Positions 41,562 through 49,184 of a stretch of DNA of 50,488 bases are shown here, piece by piece; position 1 is the first letter of the stretch; every line of letters begins with the position of its first letter. Origin of the DNA: CAYOHP01 sp964403795 [NCBI: uncultured bacterium] (GTDB lineage: Bacteria; Muiribacteriota; UBA6191; CAZXTJ01); the NCBI GenBank assembly GCA_964403795.1, contig CAYOHP010000034.1:1-50488 (forward strand). The letters run 5' to 3'. The position numbers and the translations under genes were made by a program. Below the pieces are notes generated by a model that was given only the letters and a program-made list of their open reading frames with translations, made no database searches and had not been told where the DNA came from.

Positions 41562-43036
41562 CGCGCCCCGAGGTCGACGCCAGGCAGGCACCGCGCCGGG
41601 AACCCACTCCGGCGGAGCGCAGCACCTGGCGGCAGACCCATCATCCGGCCCGCTTCTGGAGCCGGGAAGGCGAGGGGGAGGACGCCCCGGTGCGCTGTCA
41701 CCTCTCGCCTCGGGGCTGCCGTCTGCGCCCCGGACAGCGCGGCTTCTGCGGAGTGCGCCAGAACCTCGGCGGCGAGCTCCGCAGCCTGAACTACGGCAAG
41801 GCGGTGCAGGCGACCCAGGAGTTCGTCGAGACCGAGGCCGTCTACCACTACGCACCCGGAGCACCGATCCTGTCCCTCGGCAACCTCGGCTGCATGATGA
41901 ATTGCGACTACTGCCATAACTGGACGACCAGCCAGGCCCGCTTCGTGGACGATGCCGACGTCCGCCTCTACACGCCCGCGTCGGTGGTCGAGCGCTGCCT
42001 GGAGCTCGGGATCCGGATCCTCTCCTGGACCTACAACGACCCGGTGGTCTGGCAGGAGTTCGTGGTGGACACCGCCAGGATGGCCCGCCTCCACGGCATC
42101 CGGAATCTCTACAAGTCCGCCCTCTACATCCAGGCCGCGCCGCTCGACGAGCTGATCGAGTGCATGGACATCTTCAGCGTGTCGCTGAAATCGATGGACC
42201 AGGGATTCTACCGCCGGTTGACCAAGGGAGAGTTGGCGCCGGTACTGGCCGGGATCGAGCGGATCGCGGCCTCCGGCCGGCACCTCGAGATCTCGAACCT
42301 GATGGTCACCGACGGGAACGACTCCGAAGCCGACGCCCTCCGCGTGGCCCGCTATGTCCTCGACCACACCCCGGCGGGCACGCCGCTCCATTTCGTGCGC
42401 TTCCATCCCGACTACAAGATGACCTCGGTGGCTCGCACCCCGATCGACCGGCTCGAGCGGGCCCGGGAGGCGGCGCTCGCCCTGGGGGTGCGCCACGTCT
42501 ACCTCGGCAACGTCGCCGACCATCCGGGGCTCGACACCCGGTGTCCGGGGTGCCGTGCCACCGTCCTGATGCGTCGGGGCTCCCAGGTCGTGCCGGGGGC
42601 GCTGGACCCTTTGGGCCACTGCCGGGATTGCGGTGCCGGCCTGGACCTGGCAGCCCTCGACCTCGCCCGGATCGGCGATCCCGGCGCGGGCGGCCAGGAG
42701 CCGGACTCCCCATGGACCTCGGCCGCGGTCGACGCACCGTCCCCGGAAGGGACCGCCTCCCTGCGCCATGCCTGGGGCCCCGACATCCTCTCGCTCCATG
42801 TCGTGGCGGCGAACCCGGGGCCGGAGCCGGCCTGGGTCCGCTGGCGATCGGAGGGGAGGGCGGCCCGCTCCCGCGACCGGATCCGGGTCCCGGGCCTCAC
42901 CACCCACCGCTTCGTGGTCGCCCGCGCCAGCCGGGAGGAGGTCGCGGTCCTCTTCGACGCCGCGCCTGGGTCCGGGCTCCGCCTCGAGGTGGTGGAACTC
43001 CTCGACCGGGCGCACTTCCCCGGTCAGCCGGTCTGA
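41558..43036 (+). CDS. AmrS-like radical SAM protein with C-terminal extension
   Basis: The 492-residue protein belongs to the radical SAM branch of the AmmeMemoRadiSam group. The cluster motif is CMMNCDYC, and the N-terminal Cys segment reads CHLSPRGCRLRPGQRGFCGVR, where the second Cys of the family's CxLCPxxC pattern is Ser. After the barrel there is a zinc-ribbon-like stretch (CPGC with CRDC, about residues 330-365) and then a beta-rich region of about 110 residues not usual for the family. No Memo or AmmeCR1 gene is nearby. It closes the six-gene cassette and starts as ATGA on the aminotransferase stop. Radical chemistry on the cassette's product is plausible but not shown. Confidence 0.88.
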   Translation: MTRPEVDARQAPRREPTPAERSTWRQTHHPARFWSREGEGEDAPVRCHLSPRGCRLRPGQRGFCGVRQNLGGELRSLNYGKAVQATQEFVETEAVYHYAPGAPILSLGNLGCMMNCDYCHNWTTSQARFVDDADVRLYTPASVVERCLELGIRILSWTYNDPVVWQEFVVDTARMARLHGIRNLYKSALYIQAAPLDELIECMDIFSVSLKSMDQGFYRRLTKGELAPVLAGIERIAASGRHLEISNLMVTDGNDSEADALRVARYVLDHTPAGTPLHFVRFHPDYKMTSVARTPIDRLERAREAALALGVRHVYLGNVADHPGLDTRCPGCRATVLMRRGSQVVPGALDPLGHCRDCGAGLDLAALDLARIGDPGAGGQEPDSPWTSAAVDAPSPEGTASLRHAWGPDILSLHVVAANPGPEPAWVRWRSEGRAARSRDRIRVPGLTTHRFVVARASREEVAVLFDAAPGSGLRLEVVELLDRAHFPGQPV

Positions 43037-43079
43037 ATGCGTCCGGTTCCGGGGTGCGACCGGGCCGGGACCCGGGTGC

Positions 43080-43085
43080 TACGGT
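43080..43085 (+). promoter_or_regulatory. Putative -10 element TACGGT before corA
   Basis: GTGCTACGGT, identical to the -10 region of the six-gene cassette, lies 16 nt before the corA GTG, with GGGAGG between. Confidence 0.4.
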
Positions 43086-43101
43086 AACGCCGGGAGGCAG
43101 C

Positions 43102-44073
43102 GTGGCCGCTCGCTCGCTCGTCATCGACGGTGCCGGGAAGGTCGTTCCCGATCCTGGTCTCGAAGGCGCCCTGGAACTCGGGAAGCGCCCCGAGACCAAG
43201 GTGTGGGTCGACCTGCTGGCTCCTACCGCCGAGGAGCTGGCGACGCTCGGGAAGCTCATGGGCCTCCACCCCCTCACCCTCGACGACCTGGTGAGTCCCC
43301 GGGTGCAGCCCAAGGTGGAGGAGTTCGAGGCGTTCGTCTATGTCGTGTTCAAGGCTCTCGACCTCGAGACCAAGGACGATCTCCTCGACACCACCAACGT
43401 GAACTTCCTGCTCTTCGACGGCCTCCTGGTGACCGCGGCCCGGGAGAAGGTCCCGGCCGTGGCCGCGGCCCGGGAGAGCCTGGGCCGGAATTGCGCCCCC
43501 TTGCTCCAGGGGCCGGCCTACGTGATGTACACGGTCCTCGACCGCCTGATCGACCAGTACCTCTCGACCATGGACGACCTCGAGGAGGCGCTCGGCTTCA
43601 TCGAGACCCGGATCTTCGAGAAGTTCGACCGGGACGTGGCCCAGAGCATCTTCCAATGGAGGAAGACGGCGCTGGCCTTGCGCCGTCGCACCACGCCCCA
43701 CCGGGAGGCCCTGATGCTGCTCGCCGAGTGCGTGCATCCGGTGATCCCCGAGGCGTCGCGGGTGTGCTTCCGGGACGCCTTCGAGCACCAGATCCGGGTG
43801 GACGAGCGGGTGACCGGCTTCCGGGAGCATCTCCAGAGCTGCATGGACAGCTTCCTGGCCCAGGAGGCCCGGGAGATGAACGTGATCATGAAGACGCTTT
43901 CGATCGTGGCCACCATCGTCCTCCCCCTGAACCTCCTGACGGGTCTCTACGGGACGAACTTCGAGCTCCTCCCCGGCAAGCAGCACCCCATGGGGTTCTG
44001 GTTCTTCCTCGGAGGAATGGTGGGAGCCGCACTCACGGTCACCCTGGTGCTACGCGCCCGTCGCTGGATCTAG
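43102..44073 (+). CDS. corA: CorA-family divalent metal transporter
   Basis: CorA proteins are pentameric channels for Mg2+, Co2+ or related ions. The 323-residue protein has the acidic cytoplasmic funnel (LMGLHPLTLDDL, VEEFEAFVYVVFKAL, ALGFIETRIFEKFD) and two C-terminal helices. The selectivity loop reads LTGLYGTNF: the signature GMN is GTN. GMN is nearly invariant in CorA and GVN is seen in ZntB, so ion choice may differ. The start is GTG with GGGAGG four bases upstream. A phosphatase gene follows 6 bp after the stop, so the two may be co-expressed. Confidence 0.93.
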   Translation: MAARSLVIDGAGKVVPDPGLEGALELGKRPETKVWVDLLAPTAEELATLGKLMGLHPLTLDDLVSPRVQPKVEEFEAFVYVVFKALDLETKDDLLDTTNVNFLLFDGLLVTAAREKVPAVAAARESLGRNCAPLLQGPAYVMYTVLDRLIDQYLSTMDDLEEALGFIETRIFEKFDRDVAQSIFQWRKTALALRRRTTPHREALMLLAECVHPVIPEASRVCFRDAFEHQIRVDERVTGFREHLQSCMDSFLAQEAREMNVIMKTLSIVATIVLPLNLLTGLYGTNFELLPGKQHPMGFWFFLGGMVGAALTVTLVLRARRWI

Positions 44074-44079
44074 TCCCGG

Positions 44080-44733
44080 ATGCCCTTCCCCGATCGAGGC
44101 CCGCATTCCTCCCCGGCGGTTCGCCGGTTGGTGTTGGTGCGCCACGGCGAGACGGTGGGAGGGTCGACGATCCGCCTGTTCGGTGCCACCGACCTCGAAC
44201 TCTCGGAGCTGGGGCGTTCCCAGGCCCGGCGGGTGGCGGCAGCGCTCGTCGGGGAGGGTTTCGAGGCGGTCTATGCGAGCCCCATGCGCCGGGCCGTGGA
44301 GTTCGCCGCCCTTGCCCTGCCGGGGCGAATCCCGACCCTGGTTCCCGGTCTCCGGGAGATCGACTTCGGCGACTGGGAAGGCCTGACCTGGGACGAGGTG
44401 GCGGCCCGCGACCCGGAAGGCTACCGTCGCTGCCGCATCGAGGGAGCCGGCTTCACCTACCCGGGAGGCGATTCCCGGCGCGGTTTCCGGGAGCGGATCG
44501 CGGCCGCGGTCCCGGACCTCTTCGCAGGCACCGCGACCCGGGTCGTGGCGGTGCTCCACAAGGGAGTGATCAAGAGCGTCCTCGCCACCCTGCTCGGGCG
44601 CGACCCGGAGAGCTTCCGGGACCATCCGGTCGACCTGGGGAGTCTCCACCTGCTCCGTCAGTCGGAGGAAGGCTGGATCCTGGACTCGGCGAACCAGGTG
44701 GAACACCTCGGCGAGGACCACCGGCCCGGCTGA
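44080..44733 (+). CDS. Histidine phosphatase (phosphoglycerate mutase-like)
   Basis: A 217-residue histidine phosphatase with VLVRHGETVGG (phosphorylated His), YASPMRRAVEFA, LREIDFGDWEGLTWDEV and VVAVLHKGVIKSVLATLLG (second His). The Leu-Arg-Glu-Ile-Asp-Phe-Gly pattern is like cofactor-independent small-molecule phosphatases such as CobC or broad-specificity PhoE, rather than glycolytic mutase, which has a longer C-terminal part. The substrate is unknown. It follows corA after 6 bp. The 251 bp between its stop and the next gene hold no ORF or clear promoter that I can support. Confidence 0.9.
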   Translation: MPFPDRGPHSSPAVRRLVLVRHGETVGGSTIRLFGATDLELSELGRSQARRVAAALVGEGFEAVYASPMRRAVEFAALALPGRIPTLVPGLREIDFGDWEGLTWDEVAARDPEGYRRCRIEGAGFTYPGGDSRRGFRERIAAAVPDLFAGTATRVVAVLHKGVIKSVLATLLGRDPESFRDHPVDLGSLHLLRQSEEGWILDSANQVEHLGEDHRPG

Positions 44734-44984
44734 CTTCGCTGGGTCCGATGGCGTCGGCCTCCGGGGGCAGGTCCGATACCAGGAGGGCTTGCGCTTCCTC
44801 CGGAGGACTCGGGTACGACCTCGGATCGGGTGATCCTGCGCACGTTGGGTCTTTTGGGCCTGACCGTGCTCCGGCTTCTCCCCCTCCTCGGTGAGACCCT
44901 CTCCGGCGCTGTCGTGGCACGTCCCGAGAGCCGATCCGTCCTTCCCCCGTCCGCTTTCGATCCTTGAACCCCTAGGGAGGCGCC

Positions 44985-46703
44985 ATGGCGCATCGCTCGG
45001 TTCTCTTGACCACGCCTTCCGCCGGTGACCTCCAGGTCGTCGCCGGGGCTCGGCTCTCCGTGGCCGAGCTCGAGGGCCTGGTGCTTTCGGCCGACGCCTT
45101 CGCGGCTCTGGTGGGGCCGGCGCTGGGGGCCGGCTCGGTGGTTGCTCCCTCCGGGATCGAAGCGACCGGCTCCGGGTCCTCCGGTGCCTCGGATACCGAG
45201 CCCGGGGACCTGGACCTCGCCGACCGCGGCCCTGGTTCCGAGTCCGGCTCCGACGGAGATTCCTGGCTGCTGGCTTCGGCGGGGGAAGGCGGGGAGGGTG
45301 CTTCCCGGCTGGCGTCCCCCGGTGCCCCGGTCCCGTCCGGTTCCGGGGCCGCCTCGGGCTCCGGCGACACCATCGGGCTGGCGGTCTTCGAGCTGTCGCC
45401 GACCAACATCCTGCTCTCCAATGCCACCATCGCCGAGAATTCGGCCTCGGGCACGGTGGTCGGGACGCTCACCCCGGTGGATCCGGACCTGCCGGGGAAC
45501 AGCCACACCTTCGCGGCGGTGAGCGGGGCCACCGGCCGCTTCGGGATCTCGGGCAACCAGATCGTCCGGGTCGGGACCGACGCCCTGAACTTCGAGGCCC
45601 AGAGCATCTTCACGGTGACCGTCCGGGCCACCGACGTGGGCGGACTGACCTACGAGGAGGCCATCACGATCTTCGTGAACGACGTGGAGGAGGCCCCGAC
45701 CGCGATCTCGCTGTCGAACGCCACGGTCGATGAGAACAGCGCCGGGGGCACGGTGGTCGGGAGCCTGACTGCCAGCGACGCCGACCAGGGCGAGCAGTTC
45801 ACCTTCCAGCTGGTGGGCGGGGCGGCAGGGGACTACTTCGGGTTCTCGCTCGATTCGGCTGGGGACCTGAACGGCGACGGCTTCGCCGACCTGATCGTGG
45901 GTGCCATCAATGCCAATCCGGGCGGTCGATCCAACGCCGGCGAGAGCTACGTGGTCTTCGGGAAGTCCGGCGGCTTCGCGGCCGCGATCGATCTCTCGGC
46001 CTTCGACGGGGAGACGGGGTTCCGCCTCAATGGCGTCGCCGCCTCGGACTTCTCGGGGATCTCGGTGGCCTCGGGAGGCGACCTCGACGGGGACGGGTTC
46101 GACGACCTGGTGGTGGGAGCCTATAGCGCCGGCCCGAACGGCAGCGGCGAGGGCGCCACCTATGTGATCTACGGCGGCGACTTCCGCAACGAGATCACCG
46201 CCCAGGGCACGACCGCCACCGGCACCAGCGGTGCCGACCTCCTGGTCGGGACCGAAGGCGCCGACACCATCACGGGCAACGGCGGCGCCGACGTGGTGAA
46301 CGCCGGGGCCGGCAACGACACGATCGTGCTCGGGAGCCTCGGCTTCCGCCAGGTCGACGGCGGCTCGGGCGAGGACACCCTCGACCTCTCGGGTTTGACC
46401 GGCCAGACGCTGAACCTGACGACGCTGGCCAATACCAAGGTCCAGGGCATCGAGCGCATCGACCTCGGTACCGACAGGGGCAACCAGGTGACGCTCTCGG
46501 TCCTCGACCTGTTCGACCTCTCGGACAGCACGAACACCCTGTTCGTGGAAGGTTCGGACACCGATCCGGGCTTCGACGTGACGGTGGTAGGCGGGACCTG
46601 GACCGATGCCGGGACCGGCATCGTCGCCGGATTCCACACCTACACCCTGGGCGCGGCCACCCTGCACGTGGCCGAGAACCTGGAGACCTCGATCACCACG
46701 TAG
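44985..46703 (+). CDS. Surface/secreted cadherin, FG-GAP and RTX repeat protein
   Basis: The 572-residue protein has a non-hydrophobic N-terminus without a Sec signal, then a Ser/Gly-rich linker. Next come one complete cadherin-like unit (PTNILLSNATIAENSASGTV to VNDVEE) and a second unit (PTAISLSNATVDENSAGGTV) that stops half way. It runs straight into two FG-GAP beta-propeller blades (AGDLNGDGFADLIVG and GGDLDGDGFDDLVVG), then RTX-type Gly/Asp nonapeptides (TGTSGADLLVGTEGADTITG). The repeats bind Ca2+. Lack of a signal peptide plus RTX repeats suggest type I secretion, although no transporter gene is near. GGGAGG is four bases before the ATG. It is short for this kind of adhesin and may be a deletion remnant of a larger one. 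Confidence 0.88.
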   Translation: MAHRSVLLTTPSAGDLQVVAGARLSVAELEGLVLSADAFAALVGPALGAGSVVAPSGIEATGSGSSGASDTEPGDLDLADRGPGSESGSDGDSWLLASAGEGGEGASRLASPGAPVPSGSGAASGSGDTIGLAVFELSPTNILLSNATIAENSASGTVVGTLTPVDPDLPGNSHTFAAVSGATGRFGISGNQIVRVGTDALNFEAQSIFTVTVRATDVGGLTYEEAITIFVNDVEEAPTAISLSNATVDENSAGGTVVGSLTASDADQGEQFTFQLVGGAAGDYFGFSLDSAGDLNGDGFADLIVGAINANPGGRSNAGESYVVFGKSGGFAAAIDLSAFDGETGFRLNGVAASDFSGISVASGGDLDGDGFDDLVVGAYSAGPNGSGEGATYVIYGGDFRNEITAQGTTATGTSGADLLVGTEGADTITGNGGADVVNAGAGNDTIVLGSLGFRQVDGGSGEDTLDLSGLTGQTLNLTTLANTKVQGIERIDLGTDRGNQVTLSVLDLFDLSDSTNTLFVEGSDTDPGFDVTVVGGTWTDAGTGIVAGFHTYTLGAATLHVAENLETSITT

Positions 46704-46714
46704 GTCCCGTGGCA

Positions 46715-46732
46715 GCCCCGCCGCCTCGGGGC
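46715..46732. terminator. Hairpin between convergent RTX-protein and mazG genes
   Basis: GCCCCG and CGGGGC form a 6-bp stem with a 6-nt loop in the 36-bp gap between the two stops. There is no T-run. It may serve as a weak bidirectional terminator. Confidence 0.35.
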
Positions 46733-46739
46733 CGCAAGG

Positions 46740-47546
46740 CTATTCTCCGGCCGCCCGCTCCGCCCGCTTGGCCTCGGCCCAGAGGGCTTCCAGTTCGGCC
46801 TGGCTCCGCTCCCGGAGGGGTCGCTCCTGTCCCTTGGCCACGGCTTCCATGCGCCGGAAGCGGCTCCCGAACCGGGTGGTCGCCTGGCGCAGCTCGCTCT
46901 CGGGGTCGAGCTTCATCTTGCGGGCCCAGTTCACCAGCGCGAAGAGGAGGTCGCCGAACTCGGAGGCGGCCCGCTCGGGGGAGCTCTCCAGGGCCGAGGC
47001 GAACTCGCCGGCCTCCTCGACGATCTTGGCGCCCACGTCGGAGGCGTTGTCCCAGTCGAAGCCGACGCTCGCCGCCTTGTCCTGGACCCGGGCCGCCCGG
47101 GTCAGCGCCGGCAGCGCCGCGGGTACCCCGTCGAGCACCGAGTCGCGGGCCTTCTTGGCCGCCTTGATGGCCTCCCAGTTCTTCACGACCTCGGCGGAGC
47201 CCGACACCTGCACGTCCCCGAAGATATGGGGATGGCGCTCCTCGAGCTTGGCGGCGATCCCGTCGGCCACCTCGGCGAACCCGAAGGCACCCCGGTCGGC
47301 GGCCATCTGGGCGTGGAACACCACCTGGAGCAAGAGGTCGCCGAGCTCCTCGCAGAGGGCCGTGTCGTCCTCGGCGTCCAGGGCCTCGAGCACCTCGTAG
47401 GCCTCCTCCAGCAGATAGGGCCGGAGCGTGCGGTGGTCCTGTTCCAGGTCCCAGGGACAGCCCTTCTCCGGGTCCCGGAGGCGGGCCATGACCGAGAGGA
47501 TGCGTTCGGCGGCCTGCCGGCCGCGGGCGAGGGGAGTCTGATCCAT
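46740..47546 (-). CDS. mazG: Nucleoside triphosphate pyrophosphohydrolase MazG
   Basis: MazG hydrolyses nucleoside triphosphates to monophosphates and removes non-canonical nucleotides. The 268-residue protein has the full-length two-domain form. The first helical domain carries CPWDLEQDHRTLRPYLLEEAYEV and the metal site EELGDLLLQVVFHAQ. The second carries KIVEEAGEF with EFGDLLFALVNWARKM. I use the ATG at 46 of the 47500s (47546), which lies 7 nt after a TAGAAT hexamer. Another ATG three codons upstream overlaps that hexamer. Confidence 0.96.
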   Translation of the reverse strand: MDQTPLARGRQAAERILSVMARLRDPEKGCPWDLEQDHRTLRPYLLEEAYEVLEALDAEDDTALCEELGDLLLQVVFHAQMAADRGAFGFAEVADGIAAKLEERHPHIFGDVQVSGSAEVVKNWEAIKAAKKARDSVLDGVPAALPALTRAARVQDKAASVGFDWDNASDVGAKIVEEAGEFASALESSPERAASEFGDLLFALVNWARKMKLDPESELRQATTRFGSRFRRMEAVAKGQERPLRERSQAELEALWAEAKRAERAAGE

Positions 47547-47553
47547 GGGGGGC

Positions 47554-47559
47554 ATTCTA
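47554..47559 (-). promoter_or_regulatory. Putative -10 element TAGAAT before mazG
   Basis: TAGAAT ends 7 nt before the ATG at 47546, with a C-run between and no ribosome-binding site, as expected for a leaderless mRNA. Confidence 0.45.
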
Positions 47560-47662
47560 CGGGATCGGGTTGCGGCCGCTGGGCGGCGGTTCCGCCGATC
47601 CGGGACGCGGCGCCTCCGGGGCTCCCAGGTCCGCGGTCCCGCGTCGTCCGGTCCACCCGTCC

Positions 47663-49036
47663 CTACGACGCCAGGAACTCGATCCCGCTCCGGTCGCTCC
47701 CCAACCGCCCCACCAGCCGGTCGCCCCGCCGGAGCTCCCCGGAGAGGATCCGCTCGGCCAAGGGGTTCTCGACGTGCTGGTGGATGGCCCGACGCAAGGG
47801 GCGGGCCCCGAACTTCTCGTCGAACCCCTGGTCCACCAGGAAGGCCCGTGCCTCGTCCTCGAAGACCACGGTCAACCCCAGGTTCCGGGTCCGGTGGGCC
47901 ACCTCGCCGAGCAGCCGGTCGAGGATCTTCTCGGCGTCCAGCCGGGTCAGCGACCGGAACACCACCACCTCGTCGATCCGGTTCAGGAACTCGGGGGGGA
48001 AGACCTTCTCCAGGGCCTTCTTGGTCTCCTGGGCCCGGAGCTTCTGGGTGACGCGGCGCTCGGAACGGTCGAAGCCGATCCCCGAGACGAAGCTCTCGAG
48101 GCTCTCGACGCCCACGTTCGAGGTCATGATCAATACGGTGTCCTTGAAGGGGATGACCCGGCCCTTGGAGTCGGTGAGCATGCCCTCCTCCATGACCTGG
48201 AGCAGCAGGTTGTGGACCTTCAGGTGGGCCTTCTCGATCTCGTCGAAGACCACCACCGCCGCCGGCTGGCCCCGGAGCGCTTCGGTGAGATACCCGCCGT
48301 CGTTGTGGCCGATGTAGCCGGGCGGGGCGCCGATCAGCTTGGAGTACTCGTGGGGGGCGGCGTACTCGCTGCAGTCGATCCGTACCATCTGGCCGGAACC
48401 GAACAGGAAGCGGTGCAGGGCCTTGGCGGTCTCGGTCTTGCCCACTCCGGTGGCCCCCACGAACAGGAACGACCCGACCGGCCGGTCGGGGGCCTTGAGC
48501 CCGGCCTTGGCCTTGCGGATCGCCGAGGCCACCGCCGCCATGGCCTCGTCCTGGCCGATCACGCTCTTGACGAGCTCCTCCTCCATGTTGAGGAAGCGTT
48601 CGCTGCCGGCCTCGACCCGGATCCGCTCCGAGCCTTCCACCACCTCGACCCCGGGACTGGCCGGCCCGGGGGACGCCGATGCCGGCGCGGCCCCGGCGAG
48701 CATGGCGATCCCGCTCTCGGCGGCCTTCCCCTGCATGGGGATGGCCACCTCATGGATGTCGAGCGAGGGGTTCACCTTGATGCAGAGGTTGTAGAGCTCG
48801 GCCTCGATGATGTCGGTGAGCATGGGATTCTGGTCCCGGAACATCAGGGGTGCGATCTCGGCCATGAAGTTCACCACCACCGCGTTGATGATCAGGCGGC
48901 CGTAGGATTTGCGGTCGGAGAGGCGCACCCCCTGGAACAGGCTGCGGCACTCCTCGGGGGAGAGCACGCGCAGCCCCACGAACCGGTCGAGGGCGTCGCA
49001 GAACTTCATGGTCCCGCTGCCGGCGGGGTCGGACAT
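47663..49036 (-). CDS. Single-domain Clp-type (D2) AAA+ ATPase with unknown N-terminus
   Basis: The 457-residue protein has one AAA+ domain of the ClpB/ClpC second-domain type, followed by the small C-terminal domain. Motifs are GATGVGKTE (Walker A), VVVFDEIEKAH (Walker B), MTSNVG (sensor 1), PPEFLNRIDEVVVF (arginine finger) and FGARPLRRAI (sensor 2). The pore-loop segment is GAPPGYIGH. The first D1 domain and the Clp N-domain are missing. Instead there is an unrecognised N-terminus of about 150 residues (from MKFCDALDRFVGLRVLSPEE), with a low-complexity Ala/Pro linker. No IGF/L loop for ClpP binding is evident, so it is probably a stand-alone unfoldase. GGAGG lies three bases before the ATG. 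Confidence 0.9.
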   Translation of the reverse strand: MSDPAGSGTMKFCDALDRFVGLRVLSPEECRSLFQGVRLSDRKSYGRLIINAVVVNFMAEIAPLMFRDQNPMLTDIIEAELYNLCIKVNPSLDIHEVAIPMQGKAAESGIAMLAGAAPASASPGPASPGVEVVEGSERIRVEAGSERFLNMEEELVKSVIGQDEAMAAVASAIRKAKAGLKAPDRPVGSFLFVGATGVGKTETAKALHRFLFGSGQMVRIDCSEYAAPHEYSKLIGAPPGYIGHNDGGYLTEALRGQPAAVVVFDEIEKAHLKVHNLLLQVMEEGMLTDSKGRVIPFKDTVLIMTSNVGVESLESFVSGIGFDRSERRVTQKLRAQETKKALEKVFPPEFLNRIDEVVVFRSLTRLDAEKILDRLLGEVAHRTRNLGLTVVFEDEARAFLVDQGFDEKFGARPLRRAIHQHVENPLAERILSGELRRGDRLVGRLGSDRSGIEFLAS

Positions 49037-49098
49037 GGTCCTCCTCTCTCCAGGATGCCAGAGGCCCGGGCGGGCCGGAAGCCCGGAAGCCTCCACCC

Positions 49099-49128
49099 TT
49101 GAGGATCGGGCGGACCGGCGGGTATGCT
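49099..49128 (+). promoter_or_regulatory. Putative promoter of the YedF-like gene
   Basis: TTGAGG (49099-49104) and TATGCT (49123-49128) are separated by 18 nt in the divergent gap after the AAA+ gene start. A TTG lies 8 nt beyond the -10, and the better GTG start with GGGAGG lies 56 nt beyond. Confidence 0.55.
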
Positions 49129-49184
49129 GAGACCCGTTGCCTGGCCGGTCCGCGGGGGTCGAGACCGCCGCACGGGAGGTCTGG

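Noticed and set aside
44658-46667. Long minus-strand frame opposite the RTX/cadherin gene
   Set aside because: Antisense of a repeat protein gives open but meaningless frames; no ribosome-binding site or motif.
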